64,000 nt of DNA from Bradyrhizobium sp. SRS-191 (GCF_024586915.1 NZ_JANBVS010000019.1:94654-158653), one strand, 5' to 3'; counted from the stretch's first letter, positions 9,007 through 18,530 are shown. Program-made: numbers and translations. The notes: generated from the letters alone by a model not told the origin.

Positions 9007-10062
9007 CTAGGCCGGGATCACGTCCCTGAACCGCGCGACGTCCTCAGGCAGTAACTGGTGGCGTAGCATGTCCCGGAGCTGGGCTTTCCCGAACACACGC
9101 AGGTCTTCGTTGAAGTCCTCCAAGCGCGGGCACACGACGATCGCCTCGATGCCGGCGTCGAGCGCACGTGCGCTCAACGCTTCTGCAGCCGTGATACCAG
9201 CATGGTCAGCGTCGATAGCGACATAGAGCCGGCGCAGCGTCGCCGGCCAGAGCAGAGTGGCGAGATGATTGGCCGAGAGTGCTGCGGCAACGGGCAAGGA
9301 CGGCAGCACGGTCCGCAATGACAGCATGGTCTCGATGCCCTCGCCAGCCGCCAGGACATCGTCGGCAAGACCAAAGCGAACGGCGTTGCCAAGCAGATCG
9401 CCCATCGCCCGCCGTGGCGTCTCGATCGGCGCCTTGCCGAGCCGCCGATCATCAAAGCCGTCGGGATCGAGCCAGGTGCGATGAACGCCGGTGATGCGGT
9501 CATCAAGGTCGGTCACGGCGGCAATCAGGGCCGGCCAGGTCTCGACAATCGTCGCGTCCTCCGGCCGATAGAAGCATTGCGGATGGAACCGGAGTGCCGC
9601 AGCATTGACAGGCGGATCGATGCCACGATTGAGCAGATAAGCTTCGCCAAGCGTCGCGGTCAGCGACTGAGACATCGCAAAGAGCCGGCGAGCCGCCTTG
9701 ATCGGGTCGCGCGAACGCCGGGGAAACTTGGCTTCAATCGGCGGCTCCCGCTGCCAGCGAGGCAGTTTCAGGAAGCGCCGCGCCTCCTCAGCAATCTCGC
9801 GGAAGCTGCGCAGTGCGCATGTCGTCCCGATAACGTCGAGCAGATCGCCGTGCTCGCCGGTCGCGGCATCAGTCCATTTGCCGGCCGGCCCCTTCGACGA
9901 CGCATGCAGCCGCACGAACAGCGAGCGGCCGGGCGTATTGTTGATGTCGCCGACCAGCCAATAGCGCCCCTCGCGCCGGCCATTGGAGAGATAGTGGCGA
10001 CAGACCGCCTCGGCCTCACACGCGAGGCGGCGCGCCAATTCGGATGCGTCGCCGGTCATCAT
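9007..10062 (-). CDS. Toprim-domain primase-like protein
   Basis: This 351-residue protein has an N-terminal primase-type region ('GRYWLVGDINNTPGRSLFVR', about residues 32-52) and a C-terminal TOPRIM domain with 'AAGEGIETMLSL' near residue 237 (the acidic Glu) and 'VAIDADHAG' near 280 (the DxD). This layout is found in plasmid and ICE proteins related to TraC/DnaG-type primases and Toprim_3 proteins, which may prime DNA synthesis after conjugative transfer. It starts within the end of the methyltransferase-helicase gene (four-base overlap), so the pair is translationally coupled. No zinc-binding CHC2 motif is evident, so primase activity is inferred only from the family. Confidence 0.82.
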   Translation of the reverse strand: MMTGDASELARRLACEAEAVCRHYLSNGRREGRYWLVGDINNTPGRSLFVRLHASSKGPAGKWTDAATGEHGDLLDVIGTTCALRSFREIAEEARRFLKLPRWQREPPIEAKFPRRSRDPIKAARRLFAMSQSLTATLGEAYLLNRGIDPPVNAAALRFHPQCFYRPEDATIVETWPALIAAVTDLDDRITGVHRTWLDPDGFDDRRLGKAPIETPRRAMGDLLGNAVRFGLADDVLAAGEGIETMLSLRTVLPSLPVAAALSANHLATLLWPATLRRLYVAIDADHAGITAAEALSARALDAGIEAIVVCPRLEDFNEDLRVFGKAQLRDMLRHQLLPEDVARFRDVIPA

Positions 10063-13000
10063 GGCTGCTCCCGCCCACGGACCTGCGCAATCGGAAACCG
10101 TTCCAGAACCCTGGCCAGGATCGCCGCGCCACCCGCATCGGTCGGCACGAACATCCGCAGCTTCCAGGAGATGATCTCGCCGAACAGCCCGTAGGCCCTG
10201 AGACGGTCCCGCAGCGCCTCAGAGAAGCCCGACAGTTCGATTCTGTTGGCGCCCATGACGCGGACGCGCCGCAGCTGCAGGCCTTCAGCAAGCTCGAGCA
10301 CATAGCCGTCGCGCAGCACGGCTGAAAACCCCTCCTCAGCTGCGAGGACCCGTCTCTCCGCCGACATTGCGGCCACCCAACTGAGCGGGACCTTGCGGCC
10401 GATGATGCGCTCGCCAGCATCAGTCTGCAGGCGGTAGACCCGCGTCGACTCCTGAGGGAGGCGCTTCCAAATCGGCAATAGGAGCCCCGTGACGAGGTAG
10501 ATCTTGCTGTTCGTGAACTCCGGAATCGACGCGAGCTGCGCACTCCAGCCCGTCTCGAACTGCTCACGATCGGCCTGCACCCAACCCTGCTCCGCGAGCC
10601 TGGCAAGCGGCAGCGTCTGGCGGCCCATCGGTCCGATCAAGTGGACGCGCTGTTCGATCTCGCCGTCGTCCAGCAACAAGCTCGGCGCCGGCACCTGGAT
10701 CGCCGTCCGCCCCGAGCGAACATTGCGCAGCGGAACGGCGCGGCGCTGCAGGAGCCGCTCCAAGGCCTCGTTCAACGGCATCGGCCGGTTGCGGTCACGC
10801 TGCGTGATGGTGACGAGATGAGTCTCGGCGCCGGTTGCTGGATGGCTGTAGATCGTGCGCCGCTCCGTGACGACGAAGCTCTCGGCACGCAGCGTCTCCA
10901 AGCCGGCATCGTAAGTCCCGGACGCGATCGCACCCTCGATCCGCGCAGCCAGCAACTGCTCGAACACCGTGAACAGGATGTTCTGCAGCTCGATCGTCAG
11001 CGCCAGCAGCCGGTTCAGGAACGTCGTGATCGGCGGCAGCTCATCGCGAAGGCCATTGTCGTCCGTCAGCTTCAAGCCCGTCGCCTGCTCGAACCGCTGC
11101 AGCGAACAGCTGCCGACTTGGCCACGAACCAGAAGCCCGTAGAGCTGACGCAGGGCATCGCGGGCGTGCGGGCTTTCGAGATTATCCTCGGGCCGGAACA
11201 ACCCCTGCCCGCCGGTCTGGCGCTGGCCGCGGGTGATGGCGCCCAATGTGTCGAGCCGGCGCGCGATGGTCGAGAGAAAGCGCTTCTCCGCCTTCACGTC
11301 GGTCGCGATGGGGCGAAACAGCGGCGGCTGCACCTGGTTGGTGCGGTTGGTCCGCCCGAGCCCCTGGATCGCGGCATCCGCCTTCCAGCCCGGCTCCAGC
11401 AGATAGTGCACCCGCAACCGCCTGTTCTTGGCCGAGAGCTCGGCGTGATAGCTGCGCCCGGTGCCGCCGGCATCCGAGAACACAAGGATGCGCTTCTGGT
11501 CATCCATGAAGGCGGCAGCCTCCGCGAGGTTGGCCGATGCCGCTCTGGTCTCGACGGCGAGCCGATCCCGGATTCGGACGATCCGCCGCGATCGTCCCGT
11601 GACCTCGGCGACCACATCGGTGCCGAACCGCTGGACGATCTGGTCGAGTGCACCGGGCACCGGAGCAAGCGAGGCAAGATGCTCGATCATCTGGTCGCGA
11701 CGCACGACCGTTTCGCGGCTCTCGACCGGCTGGCCGTCACGGTAGACGGGACGCGACGAGAGATTGCCCTCGCCGTCGGTGAACGGCTCGTAGAGCTGGA
11801 CCGGAAAGGAATGGGCGAGATAGTCCAGAACATACTCGCGCGGCGTGATGTCGACCTGGACATCGCCCCAATCTTCGGTCGGGATCTCGGCCAGCCGTCG
11901 CTCCATCAGCGCTTCGCCGGTTGAGACGATCTGGATGACCGCAGCATGGCCGGCGTCGAGATCGCGCTTGATCGCGTTGATCAGCGTCGGCGTCTTCATC
12001 GAGGTCAGCAGATGCCCGAAGAAGCGCTGCTTGGCGGATTCGAAGGCCGAACGCGCCGCAGACTTGGCCTGCGCATTCAGCGTGCCGGTTGCGCCGGTGA
12101 TATTGGCCGCGCGCATCGCGGCTTCGAGATTGTTGTGAATGACCGCGAATGCCTCGGCGTAGGCGTCGTAGATCCTGACCTGCTCCTCCGTCAGCCTGTG
12201 CTCAAGGAGCTCGTACTCGATTCCTTCGAAGGAAAGCGACCGCGCGGTGTAGAGGCCGAGCGCCTTGAGATCCCTGGCCATCACCTCCATGGCGGCGACC
12301 CCGCCCTCCTCGATCGCCGCCACAAAATCCGCCCGCGTCGCAAACGGGAAGTCCGCGCCGCCCCACAGGCCGAGCCGCTGGGCGTAAGCGAGATTGTGGA
12401 CGGTGGTCGCCCCGGTGGCCGAGACATAGACGATGCGGGCATTGGGCAGTGCGTGCTGCAGCCGCAAGCCAGCGCGGCCCTGCTGTGAGGCCGCCTGCTC
12501 GCCTCGGTCGCCTTTGTTGCCCGCGGCGTTCTGCATCGCATGGCTCTCATCGAAGATGATCACACCGTCGAAATCCCGCCCCACCCAGTCGACGATCTGG
12601 CGGATGCGCGAAAGCTTCTCGGCCTTCTCGTCGGTCCGTAGCGTGGCGTAGGTCGTAAAAAGGATGGCTTGATCGAGCCGGATCGGCGTGCCTTGGCGGA
12701 AGCGCGACAGCGGCGTGACCAGCAAACGCTCCATGCCGAGCGCCGCCCAGTCGCGCTGCGCGTCCTCGATCAGCTTGTCTGACTTGCTGATCCAGATCGC
12801 CCTGCGTCGACCTTTCAGCCAATTGTCGAGCAGGATGCCCGCGACCTGGCGGCCCTTCCCGGCACCCGTGCCATCTCCAAGGAACCAGCCGCGCCGGAAG
12901 CGCACCGCGCCCTCGGCATCCTCGCTGGTCGCACGGACCTGGTCAAAGGTCTCGTCGACAGCCCACGAGCCCGCCAGGAAGCCATCATGCGCCTCGCCGG

Positions 13001-14372
13001 CATAGATGATGCTCTCCAGCTGAGCGTCCGACAGCACGCCATCGGTGACGAGCCTTGGCAACACATGCGGCCGATAAGTCGGCTTGGGCGGCGCAACGGA
13101 CGCCATGGCCGCGGATTGCACGAGCTTCGTTGGGTGAGGCTTCGCGCCGGGAATCCGGATCGACTGCAGCTGATATCCCTCGTATAGCGCGTCAGTCAGA
13201 CGGATTTCCTGCTCCGGCGCGTCTTTCACGAACTCATAGACGAGCTCGCTTCCGTCTGGCTCCAAGCTCGCGGACGACGGTGGAGAGGACCGAGGGACCG
13301 TTGCTCGGCTCTCCCTCGGGCGGAGCATCGCGCGCTCGCTGACCTCAGCCACGAAACGGCCTGCCATGGGCAGCCGCGGAGGCACGAGCGCGGTGATCCA
13401 ATCAAGCAAGATCCTGACGTCAGAGGCCATGCCGGCCGATTGCGGAAAGACACGAGGATCCAGCGCCGGCTGCTTGTCGATCACCAGCAGCCGCGTCGTG
13501 GTTGTGGTCCCCTGCCGCGCGTAAACAGCGCGATCGATCGCAGCGGAGAACACCAGACGGCCGCGCTGCTGCAGGTGCATAAAGGCGTCGGCCCATGTCG
13601 GATTGTCCGGCGCAAATCCGGCGGCGGTGATAGCGACCAGTCGCCCACCATCTCCGAGCCGCGCCAGCGCCGAAGACAGATGGCGCAACGTTGTATCCGT
13701 CAGAGGGCGATCCACATTGGCGGTCGCCGAGAACGGCGGGTTCATTAGGACGACACTTGGAACCCAGGCGCGATCGAGATGGTCATCGATCTGCGCAGCG
13801 TCGAAGCGCGTCACGCTCACGCCCGGAAACACCAGATCGAGCAAAGCGGCGCGGCTTGCAGCGAGCTCGTTGAGCAGCAGCGAGCCACCCGCCAGCTCGG
13901 CGAAGATGGCGAGACTCCCCGTCCCTGCGGATGGCTCGAGCACGCGATCGGCCGACGTCACTTGCGCAGCAGCGGCCGCGGCGAGCGCCAGCGGCAGCGG
14001 CGTCGAGAACTGCTGGAAGCTCTGGCTCTCCAGCGAACGCCTGGTATGGCTTGGCAGCAGCGCTGCGATCTTGGCAACCATCGGCAGCATGGCGGAGGGC
14101 ACGCCATTGCTGGCCTTGATCATTGCCGGACCATATTTGGCCAGGAACAGGACAGCAGCGATCTCGCAGGCCTCGTACGCCGTCTTCCAGTCCCAGCTCC
14201 CATCGGCATCACTGCTGCCGAACGCGCGCTGCATGATCAGGCGGAGACACCTTGCATCGATCCGCTCACCGCGGGTGAGGCTTGGCAGCAGCAACTGGGC
14301 AGCACGGAGGACGGCTTGGGCGCGTGCAAGGAGCGCAAAGGATGCCGTAGGGCAGCTCGCGTTGGTAACCAT
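10059..14372 (-). CDS. Giant N6-methyltransferase plus strawberry-notch-type helicase
   Basis: This 1437-residue protein fuses two machines. Residues about 110-300 form an SAM-dependent methyltransferase with motif I 'VLEPSAGTGSL' (near 144) and catalytic 'NPPF' (near 209), typical of adenine N6-methylases. Residues about 450-1050 form a superfamily 2 helicase of the strawberry-notch type: Walker A 'GDGTGAGKGRQ' (near 497), DEAH-like 'IIFDESHAMQ' (near 604) and the C-terminal 'LGRTNRTNQ' (near 1010). Such proteins are hallmarks of alphaproteobacterial plasmids and ICEs. They probably methylate or remodel incoming element DNA, perhaps to evade host restriction. It ends by overlapping the Toprim gene. 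Long open frames on the opposite strand are shadows of its GC-rich coding sequence. Confidence 0.9.
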   Translation of the reverse strand: MVTNASCPTASFALLARAQAVLRAAQLLLPSLTRGERIDARCLRLIMQRAFGSSDADGSWDWKTAYEACEIAAVLFLAKYGPAMIKASNGVPSAMLPMVAKIAALLPSHTRRSLESQSFQQFSTPLPLALAAAAAAQVTSADRVLEPSAGTGSLAIFAELAGGSLLLNELAASRAALLDLVFPGVSVTRFDAAQIDDHLDRAWVPSVVLMNPPFSATANVDRPLTDTTLRHLSSALARLGDGGRLVAITAAGFAPDNPTWADAFMHLQQRGRLVFSAAIDRAVYARQGTTTTTRLLVIDKQPALDPRVFPQSAGMASDVRILLDWITALVPPRLPMAGRFVAEVSERAMLRPRESRATVPRSSPPSSASLEPDGSELVYEFVKDAPEQEIRLTDALYEGYQLQSIRIPGAKPHPTKLVQSAAMASVAPPKPTYRPHVLPRLVTDGVLSDAQLESIIYAGEAHDGFLAGSWAVDETFDQVRATSEDAEGAVRFRRGWFLGDGTGAGKGRQVAGILLDNWLKGRRRAIWISKSDKLIEDAQRDWAALGMERLLVTPLSRFRQGTPIRLDQAILFTTYATLRTDEKAEKLSRIRQIVDWVGRDFDGVIIFDESHAMQNAAGNKGDRGEQAASQQGRAGLRLQHALPNARIVYVSATGATTVHNLAYAQRLGLWGGADFPFATRADFVAAIEEGGVAAMEVMARDLKALGLYTARSLSFEGIEYELLEHRLTEEQVRIYDAYAEAFAVIHNNLEAAMRAANITGATGTLNAQAKSAARSAFESAKQRFFGHLLTSMKTPTLINAIKRDLDAGHAAVIQIVSTGEALMERRLAEIPTEDWGDVQVDITPREYVLDYLAHSFPVQLYEPFTDGEGNLSSRPVYRDGQPVESRETVVRRDQMIEHLASLAPVPGALDQIVQRFGTDVVAEVTGRSRRIVRIRDRLAVETRAASANLAEAAAFMDDQKRILVFSDAGGTGRSYHAELSAKNRRLRVHYLLEPGWKADAAIQGLGRTNRTNQVQPPLFRPIATDVKAEKRFLSTIARRLDTLGAITRGQRQTGGQGLFRPEDNLESPHARDALRQLYGLLVRGQVGSCSLQRFEQATGLKLTDDNGLRDELPPITTFLNRLLALTIELQNILFTVFEQLLAARIEGAIASGTYDAGLETLRAESFVVTERRTIYSHPATGAETHLVTITQRDRNRPMPLNEALERLLQRRAVPLRNVRSGRTAIQVPAPSLLLDDGEIEQRVHLIGPMGRQTLPLARLAEQGWVQADREQFETGWSAQLASIPEFTNSKIYLVTGLLLPIWKRLPQESTRVYRLQTDAGERIIGRKVPLSWVAAMSAERRVLAAEEGFSAVLRDGYVLELAEGLQLRRVRVMGANRIELSGFSEALRDRLRAYGLFGEIISWKLRMFVPTDAGGAAILARVLERFPIAQVRGREQP

Positions 14373-14398
14373 CTCGGAGGACCTTCAAGGAGAGCAGA

Positions 14399-14440
14399 GG
14401 AAGCGGAGGGACGCCGCCGAAGCTCTCTCTTGTCCGGCGA
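14399..14440 (-). promoter_or_regulatory. Shared leader block upstream of the methyltransferase-helicase gene
   Basis: This 42-base stretch matches 6648-6690 in the DUF736 leader at most positions. The minus-strand core reads GGACAAGAG followed by CTTCGGCGGCGTCC. It lies 27-68 bases before the start codon at 14372, in the place of a promoter-proximal operator or leader RNA element. Confidence 0.5.
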
Positions 14441-14508
14441 CCTCACCCGCGCGCCTCCCCCTCTCTCACTCTCGGCCGCTCTCAGAGAGATCACGGCCTA
14501 GATGACAA

Positions 14509-14533
14509 AAGCCCGGCCGATCTGGCCGGGCTT
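14509..14533 (-). terminator. Rho-independent terminator of the ParB-like gene
   Basis: AAGCCCGGCC (14509-14518) and GGCCGGGCTT (14524-14533) form a perfect 10-bp GC-rich stem with a 5-base loop. Read on the minus strand it is followed by a short T-run (CTTTTG). It lies just downstream of the ParB-like gene ending at 14582. Confidence 0.75.
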
Positions 14534-14581
14534 CCATCATCGATGTCTTCGCGAATGGCGATCAGCCCTACGGAATGTGCA

Positions 14582-16708
14582 TCATTCCGCGGCGACGATC
14601 TCCTCGACTTCGTCAGCGCCTTCCACCGCCTCCTCATCCTCGCTGAGGAACGCCGGCAGGCTTTCGGCATCGCCGCGTTCAGACTCGGCGGTCACCTCGG
14701 TCTCCGCTCCACGCAGCGGCTCCGGCAGCCAGCGGCTGCCTTCGAGCAGCCGCTCGGCTTCGCGCGCCATGTCCGGCTTTTTCAGGTGGTCGACGAGTTG
14801 CGCCGCGGCCTCGCCCTTGGCCTCGCGGACCGCCTGCAGGATGCGGTGCTTGGTGACGCGGCCGAGATAATTGTCCACGGTCGGCTTCCAGCCGGCGCTG
14901 ATCATGTCGAGCCCGACGGCGCGCGACAGCCGGTCCGCCTGTTCGAGACGGCCGCGAACACCATGCGCCGACAGCCGTCCCTGCTGCACCCTGTTGGCCG
15001 GCTCGGAAATGGCGTTCACCGCCTGCGCGGCGCAATGGGCGAAGAGCTCGGCCTGAGCCGTCCCGTCCATCACCGTCAGCGCCGCCCAGAGATCCTCATC
15101 GCTGGCCGGCAGCTTCGCCTTCCAGGCCGCATGTCGGGCGGCGATCGCCTTGGCCGGAATGCTGTCCTGCAGGCCAGGCGGCTGTGCCGGAAAGCTCGGG
15201 GTGCGCAGCGAGATCTCCAGGCAATTGAGCGCCGAGCCGAACGGATAGAACGTCGCCAGCACAAAACTGTGCAGCACGGCCTGGAATGCGATGGACGGCT
15301 CTCGGCCGAGCGCATCGCGAAGGGCGAGCGTGCGATACGCCGACAGCTCGGTGATCAGGCGATCCGGCAAAGGACGCTCAAGATCCTCCCCGTCCTCATC
15401 CGCCGCCTCCGCATCGGTGTTGCCGATCTCGATCGCAGGCGAACCGGTGCGGGCTTTCGCATCGGGAATGCCGAGCCGGTCGTCGCCGTCTGCGCCGGCT
15501 CCGGCATCCGTCTGATCGCTGGACGCCACGACCTCATCCTCGGGGCGGACGAAGCCCCGCGCGACGCGGAGCCGGCCTTCCGAGTCGATGCTGACGAAGG
15601 CTCCGGACCGCGCCATCTCGGCGGAATCGTAGATCACCGGCCGCTCATCGAACGACTGCAGCGCCGCCTCGATCTCGCCGAGACGCTGATCGACGTCGTC
15701 GGGCAGTTCGTCAGCCTGACCATAGTCCGCCTCGATCTTGGCCAGTTCGGTCTTCAGCGCCTCGATCGAGGCCAGCTCGTCTGCGGCGAGCGGGGCCGGC
15801 TCTCCATCAAGTTCGCGCAAGCCATGGGTGTGTCCGAACGGGAAGTCGACGGCGGCCGAGATCCACTTCCAGCCCTCGGCGCCAACCCGCTCGGCTTCGG
15901 CCTGCAGCTTCTCTGCCACGAGCCGATCGAGCAGCGCGACATCCTGCAGCCAGCCTCCGTCATCCGCTTCGAACAGATCGCGCAGCACCATCCCGCCGGC
16001 CGCCTCGTAGGACGCAAGCCCGACGAACTGAGCCCTGCGATCGGACGCCCGCACCGTCTGCTCCGTCAGCTGACGGCGGATCTGATACGGCTCGTCGCAG
16101 CCGGAGCGGCTGACCTTGTCCCAGACCTCCTGCTGGCGGCCATGATCCGCAGTCACCGTGAACGCCATCAGTTGCTCGAGCGTCATGCCGTCGGCGGCGT
16201 AGACATCGAGCAGCGCCGGCGAGACCGCAGCCAGCCGCAGCCGCTGCTTGACGACCGCAACCGCCACGAAATGCCGCGCCGCGATCTCCTCCTCGCTCAT
16301 GCCGCCCTTACGCAGCGCCTGGAATGCACGGAACTGGTCGAGGGGATGCAGGCCGACCCGCTGGTCGTTTTCGGCGAGCGAGTCGTCCAGAGCAGAGCCC
16401 TGGTCCCGTACCACGCAAGGTACAGCTTGCGTCTTCGTCATCCGCTTCTGTTTGACCAGGAGTTCGAGGGCGCGGTAGCGACGGCCGCCCGCCGGCACCT
16501 CGAACATCCCGGTTTCCTTGCCCTCCGCATCGACGACGGCCCGGACGTTCAGGCTTTGCAGCAGCGTCCGCTCGGCAATGCTCTCCGCCAACTGCTCGAT
16601 GGAAATGCCGCCCTTGATGCGACGTACGTTGGACTGGCTCAGGACCAGCTTGTTGAAGGGAATGTCGCGCGAGGGCGACAGCGTGATCTTCTGGGCGACT
16701 CTGGTCAT
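14582..16708 (-). CDS. ParB/RepB/Spo0J family protein
   Basis: This 708-residue protein begins with a ParB N-terminal domain (about residues 10-110: 'IPFNKLVLSQSNVRR', 'EVPAGGRRYRALELL'). A helix-turn-helix region follows (about 140-200: 'MSEEEIAARHFVAVAVVKQRL', a KorB-like arrangement). ParB proteins bind centromere-like sites and, in many families, hydrolyse CTP to spread on DNA. The rest is a long acidic and helical extension typical of the large ParB-like proteins of Rhizobiales plasmids and ICEs. No ParA partner is visible nearby, so a partition role is uncertain; regulation of element genes is equally likely. A GGAGA precedes the ATG, right after a conserved leader hairpin, and a strong terminator follows the stop. 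Confidence 0.9.
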   Translation of the reverse strand: MTRVAQKITLSPSRDIPFNKLVLSQSNVRRIKGGISIEQLAESIAERTLLQSLNVRAVVDAEGKETGMFEVPAGGRRYRALELLVKQKRMTKTQAVPCVVRDQGSALDDSLAENDQRVGLHPLDQFRAFQALRKGGMSEEEIAARHFVAVAVVKQRLRLAAVSPALLDVYAADGMTLEQLMAFTVTADHGRQQEVWDKVSRSGCDEPYQIRRQLTEQTVRASDRRAQFVGLASYEAAGGMVLRDLFEADDGGWLQDVALLDRLVAEKLQAEAERVGAEGWKWISAAVDFPFGHTHGLRELDGEPAPLAADELASIEALKTELAKIEADYGQADELPDDVDQRLGEIEAALQSFDERPVIYDSAEMARSGAFVSIDSEGRLRVARGFVRPEDEVVASSDQTDAGAGADGDDRLGIPDAKARTGSPAIEIGNTDAEAADEDGEDLERPLPDRLITELSAYRTLALRDALGREPSIAFQAVLHSFVLATFYPFGSALNCLEISLRTPSFPAQPPGLQDSIPAKAIAARHAAWKAKLPASDEDLWAALTVMDGTAQAELFAHCAAQAVNAISEPANRVQQGRLSAHGVRGRLEQADRLSRAVGLDMISAGWKPTVDNYLGRVTKHRILQAVREAKGEAAAQLVDHLKKPDMAREAERLLEGSRWLPEPLRGAETEVTAESERGDAESLPAFLSEDEEAVEGADEVEEIVAAE

Positions 16709-16721
16709 GTCTTGGTTCTCC

Positions 16722-16766
16722 GCGACGGGCGGCCCGGAGCCTCTCTCTCAGGCCTTCACCCGTCGC
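16722..16766 (-). promoter_or_regulatory. 5' leader hairpin of the ParB-like gene, shared with ArdC
   Basis: GCGACGGG (16722-16729) and CCCGTCGC (16759-16766) are perfect 8-bp arms, with a GAGCCTCTCTC element in the loop. In the mRNA the stem ends directly before the GGAGA ribosome-binding site. A closely similar element lies at 17783-17824 before ArdC. This suggests shared translational or operator control. Confidence 0.6.
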
Positions 16767-16814
16767 AGAGCACCTCTCGCCCTCTTCCTCTGCTCTGCTC
16801 GCAGAGCACGATGC

Positions 16815-17771
16815 TCAGGCCGCGGCGCAGTCCGGTTTGATCGCCTCAACGACGCCAGCCGCTCCGGGTGCAAAGCCGAGGAGATAATCGGCCACACGGC
16901 TCGCTTGGCTCGCCGCACGGACGATGGCGCGATTGTCCTCGCGCAGGACATCGAGCCAGCAGCCGATATAGTCGGCATGACGCACGGTCGGCACGATACC
17001 GAGCGCGGCGCAGCTGAAGGCGGACGCGATCTCGGCAATCAGCTCCTCGAACGCGTATTTGCGGCTGCCGAACCGGCCCGAAAGATCACGGTCCAGCCGC
17101 GACGAATGACCGCTGGCATGCGCGAGCTCATGCAAGGCCGTGCGGTGCCAGTTGATCGGCTCGAAGAACGCCGCAGGCGGCGGCACCTGCACAAAATCTT
17201 CTGCCGGCACATAGAACGCGCGGTCACCGCCAATCCGGAAGTCGACGCCACTGTTCGCAATCAGCGACTCCACCACGGGCTGGATCGCACCGGCCGGCCG
17301 TGGCGCCGCCGCCGTCACGATATCCTCCGGCAGACCGTCGCATTGGTCGGAGTTGAAGACCGTAAACCGCTTCAGGAACGGAATGGCCTGTGCCTCGCCG
17401 CCAGTCTCGCGAGCGCGCTGCCGCTCATCTGAAGGAATGAAGCGGTCAGCATAGACGACCGTGATCCCGCACTCACCCTTCCGAACATGGCCGCCTAGAG
17501 ACAGCGCCTGCCGGAACGTCAGCCAGTTCTGTCCGGCAAACCCGTGCTCGATGACGGCTCCCCAAAGGATCAGAACGTTGATCCCGGAGTAGGGCCTCCA
17601 GGTCACAGCATTCCTCGGCAAGGCGAGTTGCGCCTTCGCCGCCTGTGTTCCCCATGGCTGAACCCAGGGCAGCCGGCCCGCCTCCAACTCGGCAGCGATC
17701 TTGTTTGTGATCTCCTCATAAAGGCTCGCCCGGCCTTGGCCGGCACGCACCCCAACCTTCTGTCCCTGCAT
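16815..17771 (-). CDS. ArdC-like antirestriction protein (DUF1738 family)
   Basis: This 318-residue protein has the N-terminal single-stranded DNA-binding domain of ArdC ('SLYEEITNKIAAELEAGRLP', about residues 15-120). It is followed by a zincin-type metallopeptidase domain with 'HELAHASGH' (near residue 210), which contains HExxH. ArdC proteins protect incoming conjugative DNA from restriction enzymes, probably by coating single-stranded DNA. The length is normal for the family. A GGAGG ribosome-binding site precedes the ATG at 17771. As the first gene of the minus-strand backbone, it is placed for early expression after transfer. Confidence 0.88.
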   Translation of the reverse strand: MQGQKVGVRAGQGRASLYEEITNKIAAELEAGRLPWVQPWGTQAAKAQLALPRNAVTWRPYSGINVLILWGAVIEHGFAGQNWLTFRQALSLGGHVRKGECGITVVYADRFIPSDERQRARETGGEAQAIPFLKRFTVFNSDQCDGLPEDIVTAAAPRPAGAIQPVVESLIANSGVDFRIGGDRAFYVPAEDFVQVPPPAAFFEPINWHRTALHELAHASGHSSRLDRDLSGRFGSRKYAFEELIAEIASAFSCAALGIVPTVRHADYIGCWLDVLREDNRAIVRAASQASRVADYLLGFAPGAAGVVEAIKPDCAAA

Positions 17772-17782
17772 CGCGGACCTCC

Positions 17783-17824
17783 GCGACGGGCACAGCGAGC
17801 CTCTCTCGCCGTCTCCAACCCGTC
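17783..17824 (-). promoter_or_regulatory. 5' leader hairpin of ArdC, shared with the ParB-like gene
   Basis: CCGCGACGGG ending at 17790 and CCCGTC at 17819-17824 form the stem, with GAGCCTCTCTC in the loop, as at 16722-16766. The stem abuts the GGAGG of ArdC. The rest of the 17825-18026 spacer shows nothing recognisable. Confidence 0.55.
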
Positions 17825-18026
17825 ACGGCAAAAGCGGCCCGCACTCCCCCTCTACGACGATGTCGCTGGATCTTCGAAGCCAGCAGCGGGCTTCCCAGCC
17901 CGCGGCATTCGCCAGCGCCAGGGATAGAAGCTCATGCCGAGTGCTCGATTATGCCGAGCACCCAGCTTTGAGGCGTCGATTCGTTAGAGGAGCCGAACAG
18001 CTTGGTACGCGCGGCTCGCCGCATAA

Positions 18027-18530
18027 TCATAGGGTGGCGAGAAACGCGATAAACCTGTCTGTGGGTCTGTAGCGAGAGAATCTTCCGGTTACGGGATCGA
18101 GCCTTTCAAGAGCCTTTTCCTTGGAAGCCAAATCGGCAGTTAGGTAGATGTTCGTCGTCTGGATGCTCTCGTGGCCGAGCCACAAGCGATGACAGCAAGA
18201 TCGACCCCGGACTGGAGCAGATGCATCGCGGTGCTATGGCAGATGACGTGTGGCGATACCGAATTCTTCGCCAAACTTGAACAACATGCCGTCGCTTTGA
18301 CGACAGCTCGGCGTAGAATATAGTTTGCTCCATCGCATGACGGTTGCTGGCTCCGAGCGCTTGGGAAGATGATTGCATTCGGCGCGTCGTCGATCTCGCG
18401 AAACCATCCACGCAAAACGCGGGCTGTTTCGTTCCAGAGTGGGATGACGCGCTCCTTCCGACCCTTTCCCAACAACTGGATGTTTGCGTGGCCGCCATCG
18501 AGATTAGATCATCGAATTCCATCCCGTTCC
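18027..18530 (-). pseudogene. Degraded tyrosine recombinase (C-terminal part)
   Basis: The minus strand encodes the C-terminal catalytic part of a phage-type integrase: 'GKGRKERVIPLWNETARVL', then 'SVSPHVICHSTAMHLLQSGV', where the usual HxxR would be HVIRH. It is broken by two single-base losses. One near 18183 puts 'LWLGHESIQTTNIYLTADL' and the true end (stop at 18027-18029) in another frame. A second near 18512 separates 'MEFDDL' from 'NLDGGHANIQLLGKG'. The HxxR arginine is replaced by cysteine, so the fragment is inactive. The N-terminal domain is absent. It marks an old insertion boundary between the mobile backbone and the CBASS operon. Confidence 0.8.

Noticed and set aside
10641..11924. 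A 427-codon plus-strand frame opposite the methyltransferase-helicase gene
   Set aside because: It is a GC-driven shadow of the helicase coding sequence, without motifs or ribosome-binding site.
14543..16840. A 765-codon open frame on the plus strand opposite the ParB-like gene
   Set aside because: It is antisense to a gene with clear ParB motifs, has Arg/Ala/Leu-rich shadow composition and no domain.
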